Origin: Providencia sneebia DSM 19967
GTDB lineage: Bacteria > Pseudomonadota > Gammaproteobacteria > Enterobacterales > Enterobacteriaceae
NCBI RefSeq assembly: GCF_000314895.2
Contig: NZ_CM001773.1
Location: forward strand, 3,792,780 to 3,856,779
Reading direction: 5' to 3'
Length of the DNA: 64,000 bases
Position numbers and translations under genes: made by a program. Positions 9,183 through 18,403 of the stretch are shown one piece after another (within the stretch, counting starts at the first letter, position 1; every line of letters starts with the position of its first letter). The notes beneath the pieces were generated by a model. It was not told where the DNA came from and ran no database searches. It worked only from the letters and a program-made list of their open reading frames with translations.

Positions 9183-9989
9183 ATGCCCTCTCGAACGATG
9201 AGGACAAAAGCCGTCTTCGTTTTCTTACTATTATTTATATTTTCAGGTTTGAGTTTTGGCTCAACCAGCACCAGTACGACGATAAAGAAAGAGTATTCTC
9301 TCAAGGCCGCGCAGGGCTCAAATCAGGCCAAAACGTCCCTGCCTGATTTACGAAAATACCCTTCAGGTGCACCACGTAAGAAAGCGTTTTTAAAAACGGT
9401 TGTCCCAGTGATTGAAAAGGTCAATCAAGAAATAATGGCAGAACGTGAGTGGTTACTCTCAGTTCGCGCTAATAAAAAATGGAGTGCTCAAGAATCACGC
9501 CGCCTAGCACAAATTTGTCAAAGCTACGGCATGAACTGCGCTAACCCAAAACAAGTTAAGTGGGATAAGTTATTGAGCCGCGTTGATATTATGCCAACAC
9601 ATTTAGTTGCGACCCAAGCTGCAACCGAATCAGGTTGGGGAACATCAAAACTGGCACTGCAAAATGGCAATTTGTTTGGGATGAGATGCGGAAGAGGCTG
9701 CCAAATTAAGCAAGGCAAAATTAAAGGCTACTCTGCATATGATTCAGTTGAAGAAACTGTGTCAGCTTACATGAAAAACATGAATACCCATAATGCCTAC
9801 GAATCACTTCGTTCTTCACGGGCAAAACAGCGTCAATCGAAAGATGAGTTAGATACAACAAAGCTTATCAACGATATGAAAGGATATTCACAATTAGGTT
9901 CACATTATAATCGTTATCTACAAGAGATGTACTCGAGCAATGAAAAATTGATTACACAAGCTCAAAAAACAGTATCTACTCGCAGCTAA
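9183..9989 (+). CDS. bax: Bax-like glucosaminidase-domain protein
   Basis: The 268-aa protein starts after AGGAG and has an N-terminal signal sequence (TKAVFVFLLLFIFSGLSFG). The C-terminal two thirds carry a lysozyme-like glucosaminidase domain. ATQAATESGWGTSKLALQ contains the expected catalytic glutamate, followed by NGNLFGMRC and the aromatic core around GYSAYDSVEETVSAYMKNMNTH. Length and layout match E. coli Bax (274 aa). Members of the domain family cleave peptidoglycan glycan strands, but E. coli Bax itself is poorly characterised. The next genes appear to be for peptidoglycan O-acetylation, so the segment may be a cell-wall modification cluster. A good terminator ends it. Confidence 0.87.
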   Translation: MPSRTMRTKAVFVFLLLFIFSGLSFGSTSTSTTIKKEYSLKAAQGSNQAKTSLPDLRKYPSGAPRKKAFLKTVVPVIEKVNQEIMAEREWLLSVRANKKWSAQESRRLAQICQSYGMNCANPKQVKWDKLLSRVDIMPTHLVATQAATESGWGTSKLALQNGNLFGMRCGRGCQIKQGKIKGYSAYDSVEETVSAYMKNMNTHNAYESLRSSRAKQRQSKDELDTTKLINDMKGYSQLGSHYNRYLQEMYSSNEKLITQAQKTVSTRS

Positions 9990-10021
9990 TTTATTATTAA
10001 TATCACTAGGTAAACCCTCTA

Positions 10022-10055
10022 AAAAAATCCACTTTTCTATAAAGTGGATTTTTTC
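10022..10055 (+). terminator. Rho-independent terminator after bax
   Basis: ATCCACTTT pairs with AAAGTGGAT around TCTAT, flanked by an A run and a T run. It is a strong intrinsic terminator, usable in both directions. Confidence 0.85.
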
Positions 10056-10248
10056 TTATTGCATCAAAATTGATTATAAATATGATGTTCATTATTCTTT
10101 TTACTATACTCGCTATACTTCAAATTAGCGTGTAACTGGTAATGCACTCTTATCCTAAATTCGTGTTTTTATGGATAAAGCAATATTTACCAAAGTCACT
10201 AATTTGAGCTATTTTAATGTATATAATAAATAACAATTTGAGTCTTAT

Positions 10249-11667
10249 ATGAATTTCTTCTCATTTGAGTTTCTTGGCTCTTTTTTAATATTTTTCATTA
10301 TTTATTGGGCTTGCCAACCTAGTGCAAAACTCCAAAATGGATTACTTATCACCGCCAGCTATTTTTTTGTTTATTCATTTAATCCTGATTTCGCCTACAT
10401 TTTATTCGGCTACACCCTTTTTATTTATTTCCTAACTAATTGGGTTTCGAATTGGTTATCAACAAAATGGGTTTTTACCTTACTTGCCATTGGTATTATT
10501 AGTTGCTTTACCGCCTTTAAATATTATTCTTTCTTCCAAGAAACGCTCCAACAAACATTCGATAAATTTGGATTAAGTGTCGGATTGCCAATTATTGAAT
10601 TGTTGGCACCTCTTGGATTATCTTTCTATGCATTCCATTCTGTCAGTTATACCGTTTCAGTGTGCCGAAAAGAGATCCCTAAAGCCGACTTTTTTGATGT
10701 TGCTCTCTACCTGAGTTTCTTTCCAAGTATTGTTGCAGGCCCCATCAATCGTGCAAAAAACTTTATGCCGCAAATCCAAGCGGAAAGCCGAACAATATTA
10801 GATTCAAGACGAGCCATCTTGCTCATCTCTTTAGCCCTAGTAAAACTTTTTCTATTTAGTTCTTATTTATCTGAAAATTTTGTCAACCCTGTGTTTGATG
10901 CACCAGCGGGCTTCAGTGCCGGAGATATTTTAGTTGCGACTTACGCTTATGCGTGGAATATCTACTTCAACTTTTCAGGTTATACTAACTTAGTCACTGG
11001 CATCGCATTATTATTAGGTTTTCGCGTTCCTATTAACTTTAATGCGCCTTATTTAGCGGCAAATTTAAAAGAGTTTTGGGGTCGCTGGCATATCAGCTTA
11101 TCAACATTTATTCGGGATTATATTTACATTCCACTTGGCGGAAATCGTAAAGGTTTTAGCCGTATGAATCTAAATGTCTTCTTAGCAATGGTTATTTCTG
11201 GTTTATGGCATGGTGCTGCCATGACATTTATTGTTTGGGGCGCTATTCATGGGTTAGGCATTGTATTACTGAATTTGAAAAACTACAGTTTAGAAAAGTT
11301 GGGTTGGACAAAGAAAATACTTCCCCCTGCCGTTTCAACTTTACTTGCCCGTATTATGACATTCCACTTTGTCTGTTTTGCGTGGATATTTTTCCGTAGC
11401 CAAACTTTTGATGATGCACTCACCATGATATCGCTAATTGCAGCCCCTGGTTTTATGGCTTCTATTTCAGCGAGCTTAGGATTATTAATTGCATTTTGGG
11501 TATTATTGTTGAGCTATCCCTATTTTGTTCAGTCATATCATTATATTGCTAAGAAATATCAAGATATTGCTTGGTATTATTACCCTATTCCACTTGCCAT
11601 CATTTTAACTATTATGTTTATGCTTTCACCTTCGGGAATGCCGGGATTTATTTATGCTAACTTCTGA
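10249..11667 (+). CDS. patA: MBOAT O-acyltransferase, PatA-like (peptidoglycan O-acetylation membrane component)
   Basis: This is a 472-aa polytopic inner-membrane protein of the AlgI/MBOAT type. Visible marks are SFYAFHSVSYTVSVCRKEIP, the PSIVAGPINRAKNFMPQI region, LKEFWGRWHISLSTFIRDYIYIPLGGNRKG, and the putative active-site histidines in SGLWHGAAMTFIVWGAIHG. Such proteins pass acetyl groups across the membrane to a periplasmic SGNH partner. The next two genes overlap and encode SGNH proteins, so patA-patB-ape is the best reading, as in Neisseria and Campylobacter clusters. No alginate or cellulose genes are present to suggest another acceptor. The ribosome site is weak. The assignment to peptidoglycan is inference from context. 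Confidence 0.8.
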   Translation: MNFFSFEFLGSFLIFFIIYWACQPSAKLQNGLLITASYFFVYSFNPDFAYILFGYTLFIYFLTNWVSNWLSTKWVFTLLAIGIISCFTAFKYYSFFQETLQQTFDKFGLSVGLPIIELLAPLGLSFYAFHSVSYTVSVCRKEIPKADFFDVALYLSFFPSIVAGPINRAKNFMPQIQAESRTILDSRRAILLISLALVKLFLFSSYLSENFVNPVFDAPAGFSAGDILVATYAYAWNIYFNFSGYTNLVTGIALLLGFRVPINFNAPYLAANLKEFWGRWHISLSTFIRDYIYIPLGGNRKGFSRMNLNVFLAMVISGLWHGAAMTFIVWGAIHGLGIVLLNLKNYSLEKLGWTKKILPPAVSTLLARIMTFHFVCFAWIFFRSQTFDDALTMISLIAAPGFMASISASLGLLIAFWVLLLSYPYFVQSYHYIAKKYQDIAWYYYPIPLAIILTIMFMLSPSGMPGFIYANF

Positions 11668-12823
11668 GTTGAAAAAAAATCTCATCAAAGCCGGGCAAGT
11701 GCTATTTATTGTTTTTGTCGCAGGTCTACTATTAATCTGGCTAAACCAAAGTTCATTAGAGCGCTTTTGGCAGCAAAAATATCATCGCGATACGCCGTGG
11801 TCGGCCATGTCAGGTAATCCCATCTGGGATTATGGCGCTTATTTAAATGACGGAGTTCAAGCAGCAGGTAGCTCTTTTCTCTATCATGCCTCTGGGCAAC
11901 AAGCATTAGAAGCCAAGCAAAATGAGGCTCTAGCTCAAAATAATAATGAAAAACAGAGTTTTCCTGAAGGTTATCAAGTTGGATTACATTTTATAAATGG
12001 CTATATTTACCCGGCAAAATCGCTTTCTATCACCTTTCCTGAGCGCCTTAAACGTCAGCCATCTCAAGGTTTACTTAAAAATGTAACTTTACTTCCCGAA
12101 AAAATGTCATCTTCAGCACCAATTATTCCTAAGGAGATCGCTCAGTTGAAAAAAGGGGAAGAAGTCTTGTTTGCTGGCGACTCAATGATGCAGGGCGTCG
12201 CACCACATGTAAAAAACATGCTATTAAAAAAATATAATATCAATAGCATTAATCTTAGCAAACAAAGTACTGGCTTAGCCTATCCCCGCTTTTTTAATTG
12301 GCCAAAAACGATAGCGAATACCTTGGATAATAACCCAAATATTAAAGTACTAGTTGTATTCCTAGGGCCAAATGATCCATGGGATATGCCAGGCGATAGC
12401 GGCTATAAATATGTTAAATTCAAAAGCGGATCGTGGGAACAGATGTATCGTTCACGCATTAATGATATATTAACCGTTGCTCGACAACACAATGTCGATG
12501 TTATTTGGGTCGGTCCACCTAACATGCGTAAAGCAACTCTATCAGATGGTATGCAGTTCTTAAGAGGACTTTACCAATCCGAAGTTGAAAATAATGGTGA
12601 AATCTATTTTTCAGTCAATGATGTCTTTAAGTACAAAGACAACACCTATTCTGATTATTTCGGTGATGATAGCAGCAAAATTAAGCTAAGAAGTGGTGAT
12701 GGGATCCATTTCAGCCCCAAAGGACAATTGGCGATTGCTGAAAAAGTATTTTCATTAATCCATTTTGAAGAAGCACAAGAAGAAAAGGTCTCTCATGACA
12801 CCGAAAAAGTCGCGTCGAATTAA
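11654..12823 (+). CDS. patB: SGNH-family O-acetyltransferase, PatB-like
   Basis: The gene overlaps the MBOAT gene by 14 bases. The 389-aa product has an uncleaved N-terminal anchor (AGQVLFIVFVAGLLLIWL) and a periplasmic SGNH domain from about residue 170. Block I is FAGDSMMQG with the nucleophile serine, block III is FLGPNDPWD, and the C-terminal DGIHFSPKG supplies catalytic Asp and His. This matches the DUF459/PatB type, which takes acetate from the MBOAT partner and puts it on O-6 of MurNAc. By analogy it works with PatA at the outer face of the inner membrane. It could also be an esterase; the two-SGNH arrangement favours transferase first, esterase second. Confidence 0.78.
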   Translation: MLTSELKKNLIKAGQVLFIVFVAGLLLIWLNQSSLERFWQQKYHRDTPWSAMSGNPIWDYGAYLNDGVQAAGSSFLYHASGQQALEAKQNEALAQNNNEKQSFPEGYQVGLHFINGYIYPAKSLSITFPERLKRQPSQGLLKNVTLLPEKMSSSAPIIPKEIAQLKKGEEVLFAGDSMMQGVAPHVKNMLLKKYNINSINLSKQSTGLAYPRFFNWPKTIANTLDNNPNIKVLVVFLGPNDPWDMPGDSGYKYVKFKSGSWEQMYRSRINDILTVARQHNVDVIWVGPPNMRKATLSDGMQFLRGLYQSEVENNGEIYFSVNDVFKYKDNTYSDYFGDDSSKIKLRSGDGIHFSPKGQLAIAEKVFSLIHFEEAQEEKVSHDTEKVASN

Positions 12824-14024
12824 ACCTAGAATTGCTATAGCAAGCATGGTGGCATTGCTATCTCTTAGCCTATTATCTTGCCAACACGGTGCGGACAAGA
12901 AAACGAGCTCGCAAAAAAAAGATACTTTTCCACAAGTCAGTATTCAGGGGCAACTCACCAACAATGGTGAACCTAATCTTAGCCGACTAGCCAGTAAGCT
13001 AAAACAAAGCGATCAACAAGTCCATATTGTTCAGATTGGTGATTCCCATACTGCTGCTGACTTTTTCAGTGGGCATTTACGGGACTTATTCCAAAAGGAA
13101 TATGGCAATGCCGGAGCTGGGTTTGTTCCTGCTATTTCTGTACCGGGACAACGTACCGCAACCATTAATCGCAAAAGTGATAAAAAACAGTGGGAACTGT
13201 TTAGCAGCCGTAAAGATGAGCGATTTGATTACCCGTTAGGTGGAATAATTGCACAACCAATGACGACTTCAAGTTCAGTGGAGTTGCTGCCTTTACAAAC
13301 TGCAAATGACACCTATCAGCTACAAGCGCTCTACCAAGCTTCGAGTAATAGCAGCCAGCTCAGCGTTTCTCCTTCATCATCAGCAATCACTTTGCCAGCA
13401 ACCGGAAACTCTTGGTTTTTTTCTTCACCCGTAACAACCCAGCTTCCTGCTAATATTTTCATCAATAGCAGTAATAATCTCAAAATTGGTGGCTGGTTAT
13501 TGCGCTCAAATAAACCCGGTGTAATGTTGTCAGCAATCGGCATTAATGGTGCGACCATTAATATGCTTGATAAATGGCAAGCCCAGTGGAGTGAAACGCT
13601 AGCGCAAATGTCGCCTGATATGGTGATATTGGCTTATGGCACTAATGAAGCGTTTAACGATAATCTTGATTTAGATGCGTATCAGCAAAACTTGCGCCAG
13701 AAGATCCGCCTGCTTCGCCAACAAATGCCAGAAAGTGTTATTTTGCTAGTTGGCCCAAATGATTCAATTAAATTTAAAAATGCAGCTAGTTGCCAAGCTC
13801 AAATGCCAGTGCATTTATCAAATGTCATTCAAATTCAAAAAACGGTAGCAGCACAAGAGCATGCGCTATTTTGGGATTGGCAAGCCTTTATGGGCGGTCC
13901 ATGTTCCATTCGTTCTTGGGCAGTACAAGATCTCGCTCGCCCAGATAATGTACATTTATCCGCAGACGGCTATAAGAAAAGTGCCCAAGGCCTTTATAAT
14001 CAGCTGAATCAACTTATTCATTAA
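12795..14024 (+). CDS. SGNH-hydrolase lipoprotein, Ape1-like O-acetylpeptidoglycan esterase candidate
   Basis: The ATG at 12795 (AAAAGG upstream) lies inside the end of patB. The frame extends upstream only to a TTG, whereas the ATG gives a clean lipoprotein signal: basic KKSRRIKPR, hydrophobic IAIASMVALLSLSLL and lipobox cysteine 29. The 409-aa product has split SGNH blocks, IGDSHTAADFFSGHL near residue 95 and LAYGTNEAF then DNVHLSADGY after a beta-rich insert of about 180 residues. That split layout resembles Ape1-type esterases, whose inserted domain binds glycan. It would remove O-acetyl groups so that lytic transglycosylases can act. A terminator follows. Confidence 0.75.
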   Translation: MTPKKSRRIKPRIAIASMVALLSLSLLSCQHGADKKTSSQKKDTFPQVSIQGQLTNNGEPNLSRLASKLKQSDQQVHIVQIGDSHTAADFFSGHLRDLFQKEYGNAGAGFVPAISVPGQRTATINRKSDKKQWELFSSRKDERFDYPLGGIIAQPMTTSSSVELLPLQTANDTYQLQALYQASSNSSQLSVSPSSSAITLPATGNSWFFSSPVTTQLPANIFINSSNNLKIGGWLLRSNKPGVMLSAIGINGATINMLDKWQAQWSETLAQMSPDMVILAYGTNEAFNDNLDLDAYQQNLRQKIRLLRQQMPESVILLVGPNDSIKFKNAASCQAQMPVHLSNVIQIQKTVAAQEHALFWDWQAFMGGPCSIRSWAVQDLARPDNVHLSADGYKKSAQGLYNQLNQLIH

Positions 14025-14027
14025 TCT

Positions 14028-14063
14028 AAAAAAATGGCGAGAAAGTCCTCGCCATTTTTTTTC
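14028..14063. terminator. Bidirectional terminator between ape-like gene and gntU
   Basis: ATGGCGAG pairs with CTCGCCAT around AAAGTC, with seven A's on the left and eight T's on the right. It serves both convergent genes. Confidence 0.88.
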
Positions 14064-14072
14064 TTGATAACC

Positions 14073-15431
14073 TTATAAAAACATAAAGAAAACCATACCA
14101 ACAATAGCCCCTGTTGTTCCCAGAATAGTTTCCATCACGGTCCAAGTTTTCAAGGTCTGTGCTTCTGTGGCACCTGTAAATTTACCGTATAGCCAAAAAC
14201 CGGAATCATTAACATGGCTAAGAATGATTGAACCACCAGAAATACATGTCGCTAAAGCAGCTAACTGCGCTCCGTTGTAACCTAATTCACCAATAACCGG
14301 AAGCACCAACCCAACTGTTGTTAAACAGGCTACCGTTGCAGAGCCCTGAATGACCCTCACAGCACCTGCTAGCACAAAACATGCTACCGCAATAGGTAAA
14401 CCAGCACCAATAAGAGCATCTCCGAGAGCAGGCCCTACACCTGAATCTACAAGGATTTGTTTAAATACCCCACCCGCACCTGTCACTAATAAGATAATCC
14501 CAGCAGGTTGGATCGCCGCTGAGCACACCTCCATCACTTTTTCTTTGCTCATGCCATAGCGAAAGCCAAGACCATAAATAGCAACTAAACAAGCAATTAA
14601 TAATGCTGTAAATGGGTGACCAATAAATTCTAACCAATGTTCAAGCGTTGAAGCAGGCTCGACAAAATGGGTTCCAATCGTCTTTAAACCAACCAGCACT
14701 AATGGGAATAAAACTAAGCACAAGCTAAATCCAAAACTTGGCATTTTACCCTGTTCTTTAGCAGGTGGCTGATAATCATTTGGGATATCAATAGTAACGT
14801 GCTTACTAATAAAACTACCAAATAATGGCCCTGCTAAAATCATACCTGGAATTGCTGCACATAGGCCAATCAAGATCATCCAACCATAATCAGCTCCCAT
14901 CTGTGAGGCGACTAGCATTGGAGTAGGACCAGGTAATAGGAATGCCGCTGCTGCTGCAACACCAGCAAACAGAGGAATAGCCATTCGAACAACATTGTGC
15001 CCAGTACGATTAGCAACAGCAAATACAACACCAATTAACAGAACAACGGCAACATCAAAAAATAGGGGAAGAGCACAAATTAGCCCTGCAATCCCAACGG
15101 CATAGTGAGCTCGTTTTTCACCAAACAAATTTAACAACTTGCTAGCGACTTGGTCTAATGCACCCGTTTCATGTAAGATCTTGCCAAACATCGCCCCTAA
15201 AGCCACCACAATGGCTAAAAAGCCCAGTGTTCCAGCCATACCTTTTTGCATTGTCTCGGTAATATCTTGAATTGGCATGCCAGAGAAAAGCCCTGCACCA
15301 ATTGATACAATCATTAAGGCAATAAACGCATGTAAACGGGCATACATGACAAGAAATAACAGCAGCACCACAGAACCTACAGCGGTAAGAACCAATGTTA
15401 GTGTGCTGAGTGTTTCAACCGTTGTATTCAT
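14073..15431 (-). CDS. gntU: GntP-family gluconate:H+ symporter, GntU-like
   Basis: This 452-aa hydrophobic protein is almost collinear with E. coli GntU, e.g. TLTLVLTAVGSVVLLLFLVMYA near the start, AGTLGFLAIVVALGAMFGKILHETGA, PLFAGVAAAAAFLLPGPTPMLVASQMGADYGWMILIGLCAAIPGM and the C-terminal SHVNDSGFWLYGKFTGATEAQTLKTW. It imports gluconate with protons across the inner membrane. The ATG overlaps the gntK stop by four bases (ATGA), showing one gntK-gntU operon. Regulation by GntR is supported by paired operators upstream of gntK. Assignment to GntU rather than GntT rests on sequence resemblance and the operon order. Confidence 0.93.
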   Translation of the reverse strand: MNTTVETLSTLTLVLTAVGSVVLLLFLVMYARLHAFIALMIVSIGAGLFSGMPIQDITETMQKGMAGTLGFLAIVVALGAMFGKILHETGALDQVASKLLNLFGEKRAHYAVGIAGLICALPLFFDVAVVLLIGVVFAVANRTGHNVVRMAIPLFAGVAAAAAFLLPGPTPMLVASQMGADYGWMILIGLCAAIPGMILAGPLFGSFISKHVTIDIPNDYQPPAKEQGKMPSFGFSLCLVLFPLVLVGLKTIGTHFVEPASTLEHWLEFIGHPFTALLIACLVAIYGLGFRYGMSKEKVMEVCSAAIQPAGIILLVTGAGGVFKQILVDSGVGPALGDALIGAGLPIAVACFVLAGAVRVIQGSATVACLTTVGLVLPVIGELGYNGAQLAALATCISGGSIILSHVNDSGFWLYGKFTGATEAQTLKTWTVMETILGTTGAIVGMVFFMFL

Positions 15432-15970
15432 GAATTCTCCCCAGAGACAATTCGCTCAATAGTCAGACACGTATTTTCTATCACTTCATCAAGGGATGGA
15501 CGAATATCAACCACTAACACATCGGGTTCTGCTGATGTTGGTTCCTGTAGTGTTTGAAATTGTGACAGTAACATTTCAGGTTTAAAGAAGTGACCTTTCC
15601 GTGCTTTAAGGCGAGTTTCAATAAGTTCTGCATCACCTTTTAAGTAGATGAAATAGAGGTTTTTATTACCTTCTCTTAATTTATCTCGGTAACTTTTCTT
15701 CAATGCAGAACAAACGACGAGTGAAATAGAATTCGTTCTTTGCATGGCAAAAATTGCATCATTAAGTGCAGATAACCAAGGTTGGCGATCTTCATCATTG
15801 AGCGCTTGGCCAGAAGCCATTTTAGTTATATTAGCTCTAGGATGAAGAAAGTCCCCATCTAAGAAAGCGGCATTGATTTTTTGTGCGACACCATTGGCGA
15901 CCACAGATTTACCGCTACCCGATACCCCCATGAGAACAAATGTATAATTTTGTGTTTGGGTATCACTCAT
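15428..15970 (-). CDS. gntK: Gluconokinase
   Basis: The 180-aa P-loop kinase has Walker A GVSGSGKSVVA, the substrate motif FLDGDFLHPRANITKMASGQALNDEDRQPWL and the lid region CSALKKSYRDKLREG, all diagnostic of GntK. It phosphorylates gluconate to 6-phosphogluconate for the pentose phosphate or Entner-Doudoroff route. The start has GAGGAG six bases upstream. It is the first gene of the gntKU operon, with GntR operators about 90-115 bases upstream of the ATG and gntR itself just beyond them in the same orientation. Confidence 0.96.
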   Translation of the reverse strand: MSDTQTQNYTFVLMGVSGSGKSVVANGVAQKINAAFLDGDFLHPRANITKMASGQALNDEDRQPWLSALNDAIFAMQRTNSISLVVCSALKKSYRDKLREGNKNLYFIYLKGDAELIETRLKARKGHFFKPEMLLSQFQTLQEPTSAEPDVLVVDIRPSLDEVIENTCLTIERIVSGENS

Positions 15971-16058
15971 AGGAAACTCCTCAGTGTGTAAAATAGATAA
16001 AAATCAGTAGGGTTATTCATTAATTAGTTTAAATTTAGCAGTATTCATCGTTAACGTA

Positions 16059-16087
16059 ATGTTACCGGTAACTGTTACCAGTAACAT
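16059..16087. promoter_or_regulatory. Tandem GntR operators upstream of gntKU
   Basis: GTTACCGGTAAC (16061-16072) and GTTACCAGTAAC (16074-16085) are two head-to-tail palindromic boxes one base apart, each matching the GntR/LacI-type gluconate operator centred on TTACC/GGTAA. They sit between gntR and gntK. GntR should repress gntKU until gluconate is present. Confidence 0.88.
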
Positions 16088-16181
16088 TATCAGCAGCGAT
16101 TGACTTTTTAGCAATTGACTTTAGGAAGGAAAAAACGGAACTGTGATGCCTATCTCACTTAATAATGCATCACATACAAGG

Positions 16182-17177
16182 TTAAATACTTTCTCCGAGA
16201 AGTAGATCAAAACCTACATCGAATGATGTTTGTGATAATTTGTTACCCGTCATTTTGGCTAATAAAACTTCTGCAGCTTTACGCCCCATTAATTCTCTTG
16301 GGGTAAGCACACTCGCTAATTTAGGTGTCATCACTTGGCCAACATCATGCCCATGGAAACCTGCAATAGCTAACTCTTCTGGAATTTTTATACCCAGTCG
16401 CTGACATTCAAAGATCACACCAATAGCAAGGTCATCATTCGTGCAAAATAGCCCATCTGTTTCAGGGTATTTTTGCTTACATTCATGTAATAACTTCGCC
16501 CCTAGTGAATAAGATGAACTCATTGGCGTCATGATATTTTTAGGCTCTAAGCCCGCGTCGTACATAGCTTGTTCATAACCTTGTAAACGAATAATCGTTC
16601 GTTCATCCTGTCGAGCCCCCAAATAAACGACATGTCGGCAACCTCGCGCAATCATAACCGCTGTCATTTGGCGAGAAGCTTCAAAATTATCAATCCCTAC
16701 AGCAATATCTAAACATGGCGAAACACTATCCATAAGTTCCACAACGGGGATGCCAGCTGTTTTTAACATTTTTAAAGTACGCTCAGTGTGTGTACGCTCT
16801 GCCAAAATCACACCATCAATATTGTACGAAAGTAAAAATGTGAGTCGTTCTTCTTCTTTCTTAGGCAAATAACCATAGTGCGCCAACATTGTTTGATAAC
16901 CGTGGCGATCGGCAACCGTTTCAATTCCCCGGATCACCTCCGCAAAAACTTGGTTTGTTAACGATGGTAACAAAACACCAATTGAATGACTTGTCGCATT
17001 GGATAACAGATCTGGCGCTTTATTCGGTATATACCCCAATGTTTCAACAGCTTGAGCTATTTTACTGCGTAATGGTGCAGAAACTTGTTCAGGATCGCGC
17101 AAAAAGCGGCTAACTGTCATCTTAGTCACGCCGACTTGGTCGGCGACATCCTGTAGTGAAGGTCTTTTTTTCTTCAT
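16182..17177 (-). CDS. gntR: Gluconate-responsive LacI-family repressor GntR
   Basis: The 331-aa protein has the E. coli GntR layout: N-terminal LacI-type HTH and hinge (LQDVADQVGVTKMTVSRFLRDPEQVS, then LGYIPNKAPDLLSNATSHSIGVLLPSL), followed by a periplasmic-binding-protein-like sensor domain. The segment GLFCTNDDLAIGVIFECQRLGI and IAGFHGHDVGQVMTPKLASVLTP is typical of GntR. It represses gluconate genes by binding the paired operators between it and gntK and is released by gluconate. It is transcribed in the same direction as gntKU but is separated by the operator region, so a separate promoter for gntKU is likely. Confidence 0.95.
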   Translation of the reverse strand: MKKKRPSLQDVADQVGVTKMTVSRFLRDPEQVSAPLRSKIAQAVETLGYIPNKAPDLLSNATSHSIGVLLPSLTNQVFAEVIRGIETVADRHGYQTMLAHYGYLPKKEEERLTFLLSYNIDGVILAERTHTERTLKMLKTAGIPVVELMDSVSPCLDIAVGIDNFEASRQMTAVMIARGCRHVVYLGARQDERTIIRLQGYEQAMYDAGLEPKNIMTPMSSSYSLGAKLLHECKQKYPETDGLFCTNDDLAIGVIFECQRLGIKIPEELAIAGFHGHDVGQVMTPKLASVLTPRELMGRKAAEVLLAKMTGNKLSQTSFDVGFDLLLGESI

Positions 17178-17308
17178 ATATCCCGCATCGCTAGCATGGA
17201 GTTGATTAGCAATCTATGTTCAGTGATTTATCAAGGGATAGCAATATTGCTTACTGATTTACATCACAGAATAATTGAATTTGTCTCTTTTCTGTTTGAC
17301 TCTGTACT

Positions 17309-17351
17309 CTGACTCCGTTAACTTCCGCGCTGTATACAAATAAACATAACG
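17309..17351 (+). promoter_or_regulatory. ModE-type box over a candidate promoter of the MolABC-like operon
   Basis: At 17328-17351 lies CGCTGTAT-N8-ACATAACG, the same 24-bp format as the E. coli modA operator, with half-sites close to CGnTATAT. A possible -35 (CTGACT, 17309-17314) and -10 (TATACA, 17333-17338) with an 18-base spacer put the -10 inside the box, which would give repression by molybdate-bound ModE. The box is seen directly; the promoter is a weak call. Confidence 0.7.
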
Positions 17352-17368
17352 AAATAAGTATTAATATT

Positions 17369-18403
17369 ATGGGAATCAATCGAAGATACTTCCTTAAATC
17401 TTGTGCTGCACTCGCCGCGCTTTACTATTTACCTGCCTATAGTAAAACCGAGCTGCCCGTTGAAGAAGCGCTTTTTGGAACTTTACCTGCACCTGTAGAT
17501 ATTTGTAGAGTCATCAGTTCTGGTCCGCCAGCTGATTTGCTCTTATTTGCTATAGCACCTGAAAAAATGGTGGGATTTTCTGCCATTAATTTACAAAAAG
17601 GTCATTCAGAGCTATTTGCTAAAGAATGGCGTGATTTGCCTATTTACGGTAGATTAGCTGGTCGTGGTAGCACACTTTCCTTAGAAAAATTACTCGATTA
17701 TTCTCCGCAATTAATTATAGATACCGGCAATATTGATGAGACATATCGTTCTCAAGCCGAAAAAGTGGCTAATCAAACAGGTATTCCTTATTTATTGCTT
17801 GTGGGTAATTTACAAGATTCACCGCAACAATTGCATCAACTCGGAAAAGTGCTTAGTGTCGATCAACAAGCACAAATGCTTAGTGAGGTTGCTAATCGCT
17901 ACTTACAAGATGCTAGGCAATTCGCTAAAAGCAAAAATGAGCAACCGAGTTTTTACTTAGCAAGAGGCGCCAAAGGCTTAGAAACAGGGACTCAAGGCTC
18001 TATTCATACTGAAGCAATAGAAACTCTTGGTTTTCGTAATGTTGCGAATATACCCGGGTTTAAAGGGCTAACCACAGTTTCCATGGAACAATTGTATGAA
18101 TGGAACCCTGATATCATTATTACCCAATATGAAGAAGCAACTGAACTGATTAAACAATCAGCCTTATGGCAAGGCCTGACTGCCGTTTCATCCCATAAAT
18201 TACTCACCTTTACAGGAATGCCTTTTGGTTGGTTAGATGGCCCTCCGGGTATTAACCGTTTATTGGGAATGCGCAGGCTACAAAGCCATTTTGATCCGCA
18301 AGTTGCTAAAACTATTCGTGATGATATTAAGCAGTTCTTTGATCTGTTTTATCACTCTTCATTGACTGACACTCAACTTGATATGCTAATGGATAAGTCA
18401 TGA
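17369..18403 (+). CDS. MolA/FecB-type periplasmic substrate-binding protein (Tat or Sec exported)
   Basis: The 344-aa product begins MGINRRYFLKSCAALAALYYLPAYS, an export signal with an RRxFLK twin-arginine motif. The rest is a class III (PF01497 type) binding protein as used with FecCD/BtuC permeases, with LEKLLDYSPQLIIDTGN in the N lobe and WNPDIIITQYEEATELIKQSALWQGL in the C lobe. It heads a tight operon with permease, ATPase, methyltransferase and modD, and a ModE-type box lies 17 bases before the ATG. Haemophilus MolABC shows that this transporter type can carry molybdate or tungstate. A free oxyanion or a metal-chelate are both possible ligands. Confidence 0.85.
   Translation: MGINRRYFLKSCAALAALYYLPAYSKTELPVEEALFGTLPAPVDICRVISSGPPADLLLFAIAPEKMVGFSAINLQKGHSELFAKEWRDLPIYGRLAGRGSTLSLEKLLDYSPQLIIDTGNIDETYRSQAEKVANQTGIPYLLLVGNLQDSPQQLHQLGKVLSVDQQAQMLSEVANRYLQDARQFAKSKNEQPSFYLARGAKGLETGTQGSIHTEAIETLGFRNVANIPGFKGLTTVSMEQLYEWNPDIIITQYEEATELIKQSALWQGLTAVSSHKLLTFTGMPFGWLDGPPGINRLLGMRRLQSHFDPQVAKTIRDDIKQFFDLFYHSSLTDTQLDMLMDKS

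Noticed and set aside
10111..10150. Fragment resembling the right end of an ERIC-type repeat (CTATACTTCAAATTAG)
   Set aside because: Only about 16 bases resemble it and no core or left end is present.
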